Part shown: positions 24,508 through 32,403 of the stretch, piece after piece
How positions within the stretch are numbered: position 1 is the stretch's first letter
Layout of the letters: every line of letters begins with the position of its first letter
Source: a virus
Strand: one strand, 5' to 3'
IMG/VR virus record: IMGVR_UViG_3300040801_000898
Coordinates: 1-41,407 of that record
Length of the DNA stretch: 41,407 nt
The notes under the pieces: model-generated
What the model was told of the DNA's origin: nothing
Seen by the model: only the letters and a program-made list of their open reading frames with translations
The model's database searches: none
Position numbers and translations under genes: made by a program

Positions 24508-25142
24508 TTGTCACCCTCCGCCCATTTTTTAATGCGTTCACGAAAGACAATGACAAGCGCCACGGCGATGACCGCAAGAGCGGCAACCACAATCACTTGG
24601 GCGTTACCATCCAAATTGCTAACTGCCGTAGCGCCAGCCGTTGCTGTTGCAGCACCACCAGCTACCGTGGCCTGTAATGTTTTCGACGCAGCCTTGTTAG
24701 TCCTAGGCTGGTGAGCGCGGCGGATAGCGATAACTTCGCGCGCAAGGTACTTAGTTATGTTCACCTGATTATTCTGGTTACCGCCGAGTACTTCAACGTA
24801 CCCACCAGAGCGACCAGCAAGAAAACCTACATGGCCCTGCCAAGACTGACTACCGCGATTGAAGATCAAAATGTCTCCCGGTTCGGCCATGTCTAGTGAC
24901 GGTACTTCTTCCCCCCATTTAAGGTAAGATTTGGCCAGTAGGCTTCCAGTGTTACGGATACCAACGCGAGCAAGGACGCTGCCAACAAAAGCAGCGCACC
25001 ACGGCACTTCATCCTTGCGAATTTCAGGATGCCCGCTGTCTGCGTACATAGCCAACACTTTAGGATTATGGTCTTCACCAGCCCATTCCCAAGTTCCAAG
25101 GTGCTTGCGCGCCTCAGCAATAATGAGTTCACCTGCAGACAT
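24504..25142 (-). CDS. CHAP/TIGR02594-type endolysin with C-terminal membrane helix, 212 aa
   Basis: ATG 25142 is chosen because AAGGA lies at ribosome-site distance and it abuts the upstream stop; in-frame starts at 25163 and 25223 exist. The enzyme domain has WCAAFVGSVL with catalytic Cys49, GDILIF, and GHVGF with His104, as in TIGR02594 peptidoglycan hydrolases. After an Ala/Thr-rich linker a C-terminal hydrophobic helix (VIVVAALAVIAVALVIVF) and a basic tail follow. The tail helix would anchor the lysin to a membrane, or act like a fused holin. Confidence 0.8.
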   Translation of the reverse strand: MSAGELIIAEARKHLGTWEWAGEDHNPKVLAMYADSGHPEIRKDEVPWCAAFVGSVLARVGIRNTGSLLAKSYLKWGEEVPSLDMAEPGDILIFNRGSQSWQGHVGFLAGRSGGYVEVLGGNQNNQVNITKYLAREVIAIRRAHQPRTNKAASKTLQATVAGGAATATAGATAVSNLDGNAQVIVVAALAVIAVALVIVFRERIKKWAEGDK

Positions 25143-25143
25143 A

Positions 25144-25347
25144 TCACTTATCCTTTCTATCATGGTAGTAGGCACGGTTACGCCCAACAGATCGCCAACT
25201 ATTGCGGACGCCAGCCCACACATATGGCGCTATAAGCAAAGCGTTAAGCGCTAAAGACAGCATAAACAGAGCACCACTAACTTCACCACGGATCGTAGTG
25301 TCAATAGCGATAAAGAAGCTTTCCCAAAGTCCGTCAGAGTTGTTCAT
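25144..25347 (-). CDS. Small membrane protein, holin candidate, 67 aa
   Basis: One hydrophobic segment at about 25-46 (ALFMLSLALNALLIAPYVWA) lies between a polar N-terminus and a basic C-terminus. It stands immediately upstream of the endolysin and spanins, the usual place for a holin. The start follows GAGGTGAAGT. A single-helix class III-like holin is possible; the function is inferred from position. Confidence 0.55.
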   Translation of the reverse strand: MNNSDGLWESFFIAIDTTIRGEVSGALFMLSLALNALLIAPYVWAGVRNSWRSVGRNRAYYHDRKDK

Positions 25348-25948
25348 ACTTCACCTCAAATACGTCGCTCATGGCCCCATTGTAAGGTTGGTAAATACCG
25401 CAATTAATAGGCACTATACGTGGAAAGTATGTGTAGCGACCAGCAGGCAAAAAGATAGGCACTTTGATAGACAAAATAAACGAAGTAAAGTCTTCTGTTA
25501 CTGGCGCTTGCACAGCGCGGACTGTTTCGCCAGCGATCCGCGCACCTGTGTCTACGTTGATAAACGCATGATCTACGTCCGTAGAACAATCGGCATTACG
25601 GCGCAAGTGAAACAGCAGCCGTAAGCTACCTCCCTGAGGTATAGTTTTGCTACTTAATATCATAGCGTGGCCGTTAAATTCTACTAAGTGCGGCCTAGCA
25701 AGCGGCATAAGCCTAGCGTTAATTTCAGCAACTTTGGTAGGCAACTCTAAGAAAGGGTCAAGATAGGGCTTGACAACAAACCAAAATCCACTGCCTAGGA
25801 CACCTAAGACAGCAGAGATAGTCAAAATATCTCTCGCCATCGCCATAAGCTGATAGCGCACGGTTATTTTTCCTTCTTGGCTCAAATCTCTCACTTTCTC
25901 TTTCCCCTCAGTTAGGGTATTAGACTTTTCGTCTGGTCTGTGGAACAT
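25334..25948 (-). CDS. Single-pass membrane protein, 204 aa
   Basis: A charged N-terminus of about 35 residues (with palindrome-derived TLTEGK) is followed by a membrane helix (ILTISAVLGVLGSGFWFVV) and a 140-residue beta-rich external domain. It belongs to the lysis-membrane cluster by position. It may be a holin partner or an envelope protein; no family recognised. It overlaps both neighbours. Confidence 0.6.
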   Translation of the reverse strand: MFHRPDEKSNTLTEGKEKVRDLSQEGKITVRYQLMAMARDILTISAVLGVLGSGFWFVVKPYLDPFLELPTKVAEINARLMPLARPHLVEFNGHAMILSSKTIPQGGSLRLLFHLRRNADCSTDVDHAFINVDTGARIAGETVRAVQAPVTEDFTSFILSIKVPIFLPAGRYTYFPRIVPINCGIYQPYNGAMSDVFEVKYEQL

Positions 25949-26591
25949 GGCGATGGGGCTTCATCTTTAATGGTGATCCGCCGTATCTCACTTGACGCTT
26001 ATCCTCGTCAAGAGTACTGAGCAGAGCGTCTTGCTTTTCGCCCTTCCAAACAGGGATGCGTTCGTCTTCTCTCAAAAACGGAGCGCAGTGCGAAAGCACC
26101 GTGTACGTGTACAAATCAAGGTAGTCGTCGGCCAACCAACTAGCATCTTCTGCCGAGAAGTCAGGTACCGCAGTACGGTACGTCAGGTCAAAGCTGCCCG
26201 GATTAGCGGCGCTGAACGGCCCCACCAAGTACAGAGTGTTGGCGGAAGCCCCCCTCTGCACGTAGTAGTACGGTTCAATGTACTGGCTCTCAGTACGCGC
26301 CCGTAGATCAGCAATATTAGACTTCGTGCTTTGATGAAACTCGCCACCACGGCGCTGCCGGTCAGGCTGCAGGTTAGTCAAAGAAATGACTTGCTGGAAG
26401 TCTGCAGGCAAAGCGTAGTCTTCTGTTTCAGGTGCGATAGTAGTAGACACCTCTCGGCGCTGAATGTCGAGCTTTCGGTTAAGCTCGTGGTGTGCCATAA
26501 GAATGAGGTTGTCCAAGTTGTTCACTAGGACAGTATCATTATCTTTCCAGAGGAAAGTAGCTAGGTAAGATTTGAAGGCTGCGTAATCCAT
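25920..26591 (-). CDS. Head-tail adaptor-like protein, 223 aa
   Basis: The N-terminus (YAAFKSYLATFLWKDND) and the pattern YALPADFQQVISLTNL match the adaptor (gp11-like) proteins found in SU10- and P22-type podoviruses, which join the portal to the tail. The C-terminus is basic. It follows the capsid genes, as expected. Confidence 0.7.
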   Translation of the reverse strand: MDYAAFKSYLATFLWKDNDTVLVNNLDNLILMAHHELNRKLDIQRREVSTTIAPETEDYALPADFQQVISLTNLQPDRQRRGGEFHQSTKSNIADLRARTESQYIEPYYYVQRGASANTLYLVGPFSAANPGSFDLTYRTAVPDFSAEDASWLADDYLDLYTYTVLSHCAPFLREDERIPVWKGEKQDALLSTLDEDKRQVRYGGSPLKMKPHRHVPQTRRKV

Positions 26592-27121
26592 CAGTTACCT
26601 ACCCTAAATCTACGATAATCAATATCGTTTTTGATCCGGTTTTTGGCAAACTGAGCGTACTCTTTAGTCCCAATCTTGAGACCAGTTTCTTTAGCCCAAT
26701 TTGCAGCGGTAACAGGGTCAATCCCCCCAATGAGAGACGCACCGGCGACCTTATCGTTACGCTTGTTAACGCCGATAATTTCGCCGTAGTCTTTCATTGC
26801 GTTCATAATAGGTTCTGCGTCCACTGTCTTAGTGACGTGGACGCAGCCGTGCGCATCTACACGATACGTGGTCTTTTCCTTGCTGTAGTACCGTCTACGG
26901 CACTCAGCTAGAAGCTCGTTTTCTGCGACGCTTAGAGGCAAACCGAGAGCCAGTTTCTTGCGCACCAACTCCAGCGTCAGCCGAAGCATCCTCGCTTGCT
27001 TCTCCTTCGTCAGCGCTTCCAGCCTCGCCAGAGGGCTGAGCGTCGTCGGGTCCACCGTCGAGCGCCGCTTCATCTGTTCCGCTGTCAGGCCCGTCTCCGT
27101 TGTCATCATCTGCTGGGTCAT
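26591..27121 (-). CDS. Hypothetical virion-cluster protein, 176 aa
   Basis: A helical N-terminal half with QARMLRLTLELVRKKLALGL and a conserved-looking ECRRRYYSKEKTTYRVDAHG segment is followed by a basic C-terminal domain. The frame overlaps the preceding gene by 218 bases, with both reading frames intact. An internal ATG at 26989 with AGGAG upstream would shorten the overlap to 86 bases. Unknown function. Confidence 0.6.
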   Translation of the reverse strand: MTQQMMTTETGLTAEQMKRRSTVDPTTLSPLARLEALTKEKQARMLRLTLELVRKKLALGLPLSVAENELLAECRRRYYSKEKTTYRVDAHGCVHVTKTVDAEPIMNAMKDYGEIIGVNKRNDKVAGASLIGGIDPVTAANWAKETGLKIGTKEYAQFAKNRIKNDIDYRRFRVGN

Positions 27122-27290
27122 CTTTGAACAGGTCTTCCATGTGGACCCTGATGTAGCCTAAGCGATGATAGTGCTGTGCTGTCTCTTTGTTCAGCATTGC
27201 TGTATCACCGCGCTTTACGTATTGTCCGCGACTGTCCCTGATTTTCGCGGTACGCACTACTTGAAAGGGTCTAAGGTCAGATTTGGTCAT
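26904..27290 (-). CDS. Small acidic-tailed protein after the capsid gene, 128 aa
   Basis: The N-terminal 55 residues look like a small SH3-like or head-completion domain (QVVRTAKIRDSRGQYVKRGD). A very acidic, disordered tail (Asp, Glu, Gly, Ala) and an end of basic residues (KRRRKRASS) follow. The start follows GAGGACTAT. The whole acidic tail overlaps the next gene out of frame. Confidence 0.6.
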   Translation of the reverse strand: MTKSDLRPFQVVRTAKIRDSRGQYVKRGDTAMLNKETAQHYHRLGYIRVHMEDLFKDDPADDDNGDGPDSGTDEAALDGGPDDAQPSGEAGSADEGEASEDASADAGVGAQETGSRFASKRRRKRASS

Positions 27291-27320
27291 ATAGTCCTCA
27301 CGACTGTCTATGTATGTTGA

Positions 27321-27345
27321 GGGTTCCCCTCATTGAGGGGAACCC
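27321..27345. terminator. Extended palindrome after the major capsid gene
   Basis: The dispersed palindrome (27326-27340) is extended to perfect 12-base arms, GGGTTCCCCTCA and TGAGGGGAACCC, around one central T. It lies nine bases after the capsid stop. No T tract follows on the - strand, so it may protect or process the capsid mRNA rather than terminate it. Confidence 0.6.
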
Positions 27346-27354
27346 GATTAGTGC

Positions 27355-28374
27355 TTACGAAATCGCGTTGCTGGTGTCACGGATGACGCCGTGCGCTTTT
27401 TCGTTGTCGATTTGCAGGCCGTATTCACACCAGACGAGGGTACGCATGGAGTGACCAGTTTCTGCAAGCGGCTTCTGCTGCACTTCATCAAGGTACGCAA
27501 TAGCTGCATACTCAGGATCAAGTACAAAGACGTTGTAGCTGTCATCGTTTCCACCGGGGTTGTTGGTCGGCTGGAAGCGGTTGGGCACAATCGTCAATTC
27601 GCCAAAGTCACTGTCATAGAAGTCAACAGAGTTGATAATCTGTTTGTCAACAGTGTCTTTGTAGCGGGTCGCGTTCCCAGCAAAAGCTGTGGAAATCCGA
27701 CGCTTGTTACCAGAGTTGACCATAATGAGCGTCGGGTTACCACCCTCTTCCCAAATGTCTTCAATAATAGCGTTCAGATCAGCTTCGGCAAAAAGCGCAG
27801 AGGCACCAGTACCTTCGGAAGCCGCAGTAGCAGCAGCGTCAGGGAAGCCCTCAGTAGTCCCGCTGAGCGTCGGGTCAGCACCAGCAGTTTGAAACAGAGT
27901 ATTAGTGCTAAGCCATGCAGGCAGACCAGCCGTTTGCCGCGCGTTACCGGACGAACCAGCACTTGCAGCGATGTTGGAAAGCAGCATGACTTCTTTATCA
28001 CGCTTCATTTCCTTCATCTTGATAACCACCTGCTCCGACAGGCGCTGCACGTTCTGGGCGGCGGCATCAACAGCCTGCGCAGTGTGCGACACTTCGGCCA
28101 CCTTGTCAGAAATCTGCGTGTAGTTGGAGAAACGCAGGGCAAGCGTCGGTGCGTCGTTACCGGGCGACGCTTCGCCTTCAACGACACGGTTGGTTGCGTC
28201 TGTAGCGGCCAACTCCACGACAGGCCACTCAAACAGGGTGCTGGAAGCCGTTTCAGTGCGGATAGCCGACTGGAACGGGGTTTCTTCCGGTGAAATCATC
28301 GTGTAAGCCTCTTGGAGGTCTTCACGAATTACGTTGTTGTCGTACGTCTCGGACGTATTTGCATTAACAGCCAT
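27355..28374 (-). CDS. Major capsid protein, SU10/DUF5309-like, 339 aa
   Basis: The HK97-fold shell protein. The N-terminus (VIREDLQEAYTMISPEETPF) and the patterns VEGEASPGNDAP, SDKVAEVSHTAQAVD and GNPTLIMVNSGNKR match the DUF5309 (SU10-type) major capsid family. Order scaffold then capsid and size fit. The start follows AGAGGCTAAAA. It is the only large gene in the region with no copy of the dispersed palindrome inside; one lies just after the stop. Confidence 0.85.
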   Translation of the reverse strand: MAVNANTSETYDNNVIREDLQEAYTMISPEETPFQSAIRTETASSTLFEWPVVELAATDATNRVVEGEASPGNDAPTLALRFSNYTQISDKVAEVSHTAQAVDAAAQNVQRLSEQVVIKMKEMKRDKEVMLLSNIAASAGSSGNARQTAGLPAWLSTNTLFQTAGADPTLSGTTEGFPDAAATAASEGTGASALFAEADLNAIIEDIWEEGGNPTLIMVNSGNKRRISTAFAGNATRYKDTVDKQIINSVDFYDSDFGELTIVPNRFQPTNNPGGNDDSYNVFVLDPEYAAIAYLDEVQQKPLAETGHSMRTLVWCEYGLQIDNEKAHGVIRDTSNAIS

Positions 28375-28376
28375 TT

Positions 28377-29495
28377 TTAGCCTCTTGGTTTCATCAGGGT
28401 TGCAGCCACGTCTTTTACCTTACCCGTCTTGCGGGCTTGTTCCGTGACCTTTTTCTGCTGTTCAGCTTTCCGCCGGGTTTGAGACTTGATCTTCGTAGCG
28501 CCTGAGCGCAGCGTTCGAGGACGTTTGCTTGCTTGACCGTCAAGATTTTTCACTGTTTCTGTCTTTCTCGTGACTTTGCCACGCGCTTCGTGATACTTCA
28601 TCAGGTCATACATCATAAGATACATTCGATGGTCACTGGCAACTTTAAGCTCGTCAGGGGAAAAGCCGTAGACGTTCACTGCGACGTCCTGCATACCCTT
28701 CAATACTTTAGGTGCCTTCTCTTTGTCAGAGATAACCGGCAGCTTTTTTACTAGCTGCTGCGACTGTTGCTTACGATAGTCTTCAATGTCCTTCTGCAGA
28801 GCGTCTTGGTTTTGCTTGATAAGTTGGCGAATTGCGTCCTTACCTTGGCTAACACGCTCTTGGTCCGCTTGGTAATCGTCCAGTTGGATTAGATACTTTT
28901 GCGGGTCTTGCTGCTTTAGCGCCGGATCAGGTTTTGCGACCGCTGGCTGGAATACAACGTCTTCAAGTCCAGATAGAGCGTTCGTCAAATTCCGGTGGGC
29001 TATACTAAACTGCTCAAGAAGCTGCGTGTGGTCCGCTTGTGCTTGCTTACGGGCCTCAGTAGCTTCTTTAAGACGCTTTTCAATAGCGCCTTCTCCTGAC
29101 AAGGCTTTCTTGGCGTCAGCGATACTCCGCAGGACAGTTTCACCGTCTATCTTAACCTCAATGAGGTCATCATCGTCTACAGCAAGATATCCGTCATCCT
29201 GAGGGTCGTCTTCGCTTTCCTCTTCCTCGTCTACTTCGTCGTCTTCGCCTTGAGCTTCGTCGTCATCCTCAAGGTCGTCCTCTGGCGTATAATTAGGATC
29301 ATCAGAGTAGTCAACTTCGTCGTCAGTCTCGTTTTCCCCTACCTGAGGGGAAGTATCGTCAGTGTCTTCTGCGTCGTCCACAGGGGTCTGGACTGCTTTA
29401 ACAATATCGCTGTCTGCGATATCAGCGTCATCCGACTGCTGAGGGCTGCGAATAAACTGCGCAATGTCGTGTACTGACTTCTTAGCTTCGGCCAT
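28377..29495 (-). CDS. Scaffolding-like protein, 372 aa
   Basis: A very acidic first third (Asp/Glu-rich, SPQVGE from a dispersed palindrome), a long Gln/Lys-rich coiled-coil middle and a basic C-terminus (RTLRSGATKIKSQTRRK) make a typical capsid scaffold. It lies between the portal and capsid genes and ends two bases before the capsid start. It is not related by sequence to a family I can name. Confidence 0.75.
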   Translation of the reverse strand: MAEAKKSVHDIAQFIRSPQQSDDADIADSDIVKAVQTPVDDAEDTDDTSPQVGENETDDEVDYSDDPNYTPEDDLEDDDEAQGEDDEVDEEEESEDDPQDDGYLAVDDDDLIEVKIDGETVLRSIADAKKALSGEGAIEKRLKEATEARKQAQADHTQLLEQFSIAHRNLTNALSGLEDVVFQPAVAKPDPALKQQDPQKYLIQLDDYQADQERVSQGKDAIRQLIKQNQDALQKDIEDYRKQQSQQLVKKLPVISDKEKAPKVLKGMQDVAVNVYGFSPDELKVASDHRMYLMMYDLMKYHEARGKVTRKTETVKNLDGQASKRPRTLRSGATKIKSQTRRKAEQQKKVTEQARKTGKVKDVAATLMKPRG

Positions 29496-29703
29496 ACTGA
29501 TTTATCCTATGTTCAAGCGCATCTGCTATGTCGTGGCGTCGATTTGCTTCTACCAGTGCGTCAGGTGACGCATTAGGCACGATAAGGTCTTGAATACACT
29601 CTTTTTTAATGAGTGTCAAGAACTTTTTAAGGTCGGGGTTCTTAGCTAGGCGTTGACCCGCCAGAGCTAGCTCCGCCTGTTCCTGTTTGGTCAGGTTTAT
29701 CAC
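29482..29703 (-). CDS. Small protein between portal and scaffold, 73 aa
   Basis: There is no ATG start. A GTG at 29703 with AGGAAG nine bases upstream is most likely; a TTG at 29730 is possible. The product is helical and charged (LTKQEQAELALAGQRLAKNP). It overlaps the portal end by 62 bases and the scaffold start by 14, which is typical coupling. Function unknown. Confidence 0.5.
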   Translation of the reverse strand: MINLTKQEQAELALAGQRLAKNPDLKKFLTLIKKECIQDLIVPNASPDALVEANRRHDIADALEHRINQYGRS

Positions 29704-31765
29704 GGTTGTTCGCTTCCTGCTTGCTTTCAATCATTGCGTTGAGGCGTTGTTCGCCCATTTCGCGCAGCTTAATCATACGCTCCTGCACAAGCCGATCACG
29801 CTCAATATCCAGCTTCTCGACGCTTTCAGTAGCCTTAAACTGCAGATCAAGCTCTTTCTGGCGCGCGTCGCTGGTAATTTCCAGCTTACGGATACTGGCT
29901 TTAAGCTGCTCGACCTGCAACAGTGCCTTGCTAGGGTCCATCGGCGGCGGGTTTTGCTGCGCCTGCGCCTGCGCCGCTTTCGCGCGTTCCTGTGCGATTT
30001 GCTGCTCCATCTGAGGCGTAACGACTTGGAAATAGCGCCCCGGATCGCGCATACCACCCATTTCTACAATATCCTCCAACGTGTTGTACATCTGGGACAG
30101 GTTCGTGAAGGGGTTATCCATACCAAATTGCCCGATGATCTGTTCTTGCTTTTGTAAGATGAAGTTGAGAGTTGCCAGCTTTTCCTGATGGCTAGCGCTA
30201 CCAAGTCCAACATTAGGCTCAGCCGCCAAGTCAGGATCGAACATAGTAACGTCAATAGGTAAGACAAGACCTTTTGTCCTCACTACTTGTATCCGGTCCA
30301 TATGGCGGATGGAAAGCCGAAGAAGTTTCTTGAACACTCCGATCAAGCCAGTCTCGACAATGTTGCGCGCCATAAGCTCGACTTGACCTTGGCTAAGTTG
30401 AATAGTGTTGAGCACCGCGTCTTTGTCGGTTGATTGCAAAGCGTCAGGATCAAGCCCCGTCGCTGCCTTTGTAATACCAACGCGGTTTTCTGTATCCTTT
30501 TCCATGTACTCCATGAACGGAATTAGGTTAGCGCCAGTAAACGGAATGTCGATAATCTGCAGATTGGAAGCACCCCTCGTCTTGATCGGAGCGCCTACTG
30601 CGTTGTTCATAACGTCATCAAAGTCTGCACTGTTAGGATCACCCGCAATGCGGGGATTATTTGCCATGTGCGCATTGTCAATAATGGCCCTCAGGATAGA
30701 GGTTTCATTATCTTGCATTTCGATGGTCAAATCGGCCAAGCTGCGCCCGATAACCGTGTATGGCATGGGATCAATGGCCACTAGATCAATGCAATAGTCT
30801 TCAATTTCGTGGTGAGAAATGTACTTATACCCTGTGCCGCCAAGGTAAAATACGTAGCGTTCTTCACGACCGTCGCCGTCCAGATCGTATTTGCAGTACA
30901 CCTCAGTAAGCAAAATCTCTTTCTGGGTGATATCTTCGCTGTCGTTTTCGTCCGCGTCCACAGAGTAGCCGCGTCTTGCACGTGATTGCGCACTAGCGTA
31001 CTTGTTTTCTGGGTCCGTACCGACTAATTCAGTCCAGTTATCATACTCAAGCCCCATGTCAATCGCCTCTGCGACCGTAATAGAGCGGTGATGACCGTGT
31101 ACACGGGCGTCTTCTAGGCTGGTAGCGTTTCGAGAGACAAAAAACTCATAAATTGGGAAGTCTTCGACGCAAATCTTACCATTTGTCAGGTACTGGCGGC
31201 ATGTAACCTCGTAAAACTCAACATCCCCTAAGTTAGGGGCATCTACAACGTAATCTTCGACCGTCAATACTTCAACATCCGGCGCAGCTTTGATCTGCTC
31301 CACTTCTTCGGCGGTCAGGCCAGTAAACCGATGGAATTTTGGGGTAGGGTTTTCTTCCCAGAAGGTCTTGATCGGCCCCGCCTTCAATTTCAGCGCCTGA
31401 TCTACTGCGTTACTAAGGATTTTATATCCGCCGCTAGCAGAAAATAGCTGAGAAACGTAGGTACTTTGTTGATGAATAAACCCAGCGTGGCTGATGTGGC
31501 TGGGTATATACTCGACAGGCTTCCGTGACTGAAACAAAACCCGCATAATATTAGGCTTAGCAGCCCGAATAATATCACGCACTTCGGTCTTCACAGCATT
31601 AGAGCGACCCTCCTCGGTAGGAAGATCGCACCCGCCTGCGTAGTAACGCTCCGCTTTCGCCCAATCTTCTTCAAACTCGCTCCACATGAAGTTGATTGCT
31701 TCTTCAACCTCGTATTGAAGCTCGTTTACCGCGTCGTCAAGCGTAATGCCGTAGTCGTTAGCCAT
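29642..31765 (-). CDS. Portal protein, SU10/P22-like, 707 aa
   Basis: The dodecameric DNA gate of the capsid. The size, the order after terminase, and segments such as AKPNIMRVLFQSRKPVEY, EVTCRQYLTN and MQDNETSILRAIIDN fit the P22/SU10 portal group. The C-terminus is a long Gln- and Ala-rich barrel helix. Palindromes encode APNLGD and NPRIAGD. The start follows GGGTAACACT. Confidence 0.85.
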   Translation of the reverse strand: MANDYGITLDDAVNELQYEVEEAINFMWSEFEEDWAKAERYYAGGCDLPTEEGRSNAVKTEVRDIIRAAKPNIMRVLFQSRKPVEYIPSHISHAGFIHQQSTYVSQLFSASGGYKILSNAVDQALKLKAGPIKTFWEENPTPKFHRFTGLTAEEVEQIKAAPDVEVLTVEDYVVDAPNLGDVEFYEVTCRQYLTNGKICVEDFPIYEFFVSRNATSLEDARVHGHHRSITVAEAIDMGLEYDNWTELVGTDPENKYASAQSRARRGYSVDADENDSEDITQKEILLTEVYCKYDLDGDGREERYVFYLGGTGYKYISHHEIEDYCIDLVAIDPMPYTVIGRSLADLTIEMQDNETSILRAIIDNAHMANNPRIAGDPNSADFDDVMNNAVGAPIKTRGASNLQIIDIPFTGANLIPFMEYMEKDTENRVGITKAATGLDPDALQSTDKDAVLNTIQLSQGQVELMARNIVETGLIGVFKKLLRLSIRHMDRIQVVRTKGLVLPIDVTMFDPDLAAEPNVGLGSASHQEKLATLNFILQKQEQIIGQFGMDNPFTNLSQMYNTLEDIVEMGGMRDPGRYFQVVTPQMEQQIAQERAKAAQAQAQQNPPPMDPSKALLQVEQLKASIRKLEITSDARQKELDLQFKATESVEKLDIERDRLVQERMIKLREMGEQRLNAMIESKQEANNRDKPDQTGTGGASSGGSTPS

Positions 31766-31805
31766 AGTGTTACCCGCAGTCAGCGCCTAAGCGGCGTCTA
31801 GGAAG

Positions 31806-31985
31806 TTACTTCATCCACCGCGACACGGCAGGCGCAACGCCAACGACGTTTTTAGACGCTTCTTTTTTACCGTAGCGGGGTCCGGTTTTGTCTTTCATAA
31901 TGGAACGCCGCATGTAGCTACCGTTACCACCATTTGTAGTAGACTTGTTAGGAACGTTCTCTCGGGTCATCATCTTGCGTTTCAT
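31806..31985 (-). CDS. Small basic protein, 59 aa
   Basis: Starts MKRKMMTREN and ends SRWMK, rich in Lys and Arg. The ATG overlaps the stop of the preceding gene by four bases. It lies 40 bases before the portal gene. Similar small basic ORFs stand between terminase and portal in some podoviruses; a DNA- or capsid-associated role is only a guess. Confidence 0.6.
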   Translation of the reverse strand: MKRKMMTRENVPNKSTTNGGNGSYMRRSIMKDKTGPRYGKKEASKNVVGVAPAVSRWMK

Positions 31986-32206
31986 TTCGCTGTCCCTCGT
32001 TTCAGACCCATGTTGGTGTAGTGAGACGATCCCGGCGACGTGCCGCTGTTACGGCCCTTAGTCGGACCCTTCCTGTCAGAGGCCATAGCCCCAGACTTCA
32101 CGTCGCTATGCATAAACGAACTACCGGAACCGCGTTGTTTAAATACTCCGGTTGCATCGGGTTTCTTAACAGGTACTGGATTTTTAGCGCCACGAATACC
32201 AGCCAT
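31982..32206 (-). CDS. Small basic Gly/Ser-rich protein, 74 aa
   Basis: A basic, Gly-, Ser- and Lys-rich, probably disordered protein (PVPVKKPDATGVFKQRGSG). Its ribosome site, AAAGGAGGGTAAAGC, lies inside a dispersed palindrome (32212-32226). Function unknown. Confidence 0.6.
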   Translation of the reverse strand: MAGIRGAKNPVPVKKPDATGVFKQRGSGSSFMHSDVKSGAMASDRKGPTKGRNSGTSPGSSHYTNMGLKRGTAK

Positions 32207-32229
32207 GCTTTACCCTCCTTTAGGGGAAG

Positions 32230-32280
32230 TCATTTCTTTTTACCGCCTTTGCGGTAGCCACCTTTTTTCTTACAAGCCAT
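32230..32280 (-). CDS. Lys-rich 16-residue peptide gene
   Basis: ATG 32280 has GGAGAG eight bases upstream and encodes MACKKKGGYRKGGKKK before a TGA at 32230-32232. It is the first reading frame after the late promoter. It may be a packaging or condensation peptide, or a leader for the genes after it. Confidence 0.45.
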   Translation of the reverse strand: MACKKKGGYRKGGKKK

Positions 32281-32365
32281 AAAACTCTCCAAGGTTAATG
32301 CGACAGCCGCGCAGACAGGGAGAAAACCACACGACTGTCGCTGGCTAAATCCACAAGCCAAGCGC

Positions 32366-32394
32366 ATCATGCCAGATTTCTTATTATTTGTCAA
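32366..32394 (-). promoter_or_regulatory. Late promoter for portal/capsid genes
   Basis: On the - strand TTGACA (32389-32394), a 17-base spacer and CATGAT (32366-32371). A leader of about 80 bases follows in which GCGACAG and CTGTCGC (32300-32341) can pair. It would drive the whole structural operon independently of the terminase promoter. Confidence 0.65.
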
Positions 32395-32403
32395 TAGGCT
32401 AAT

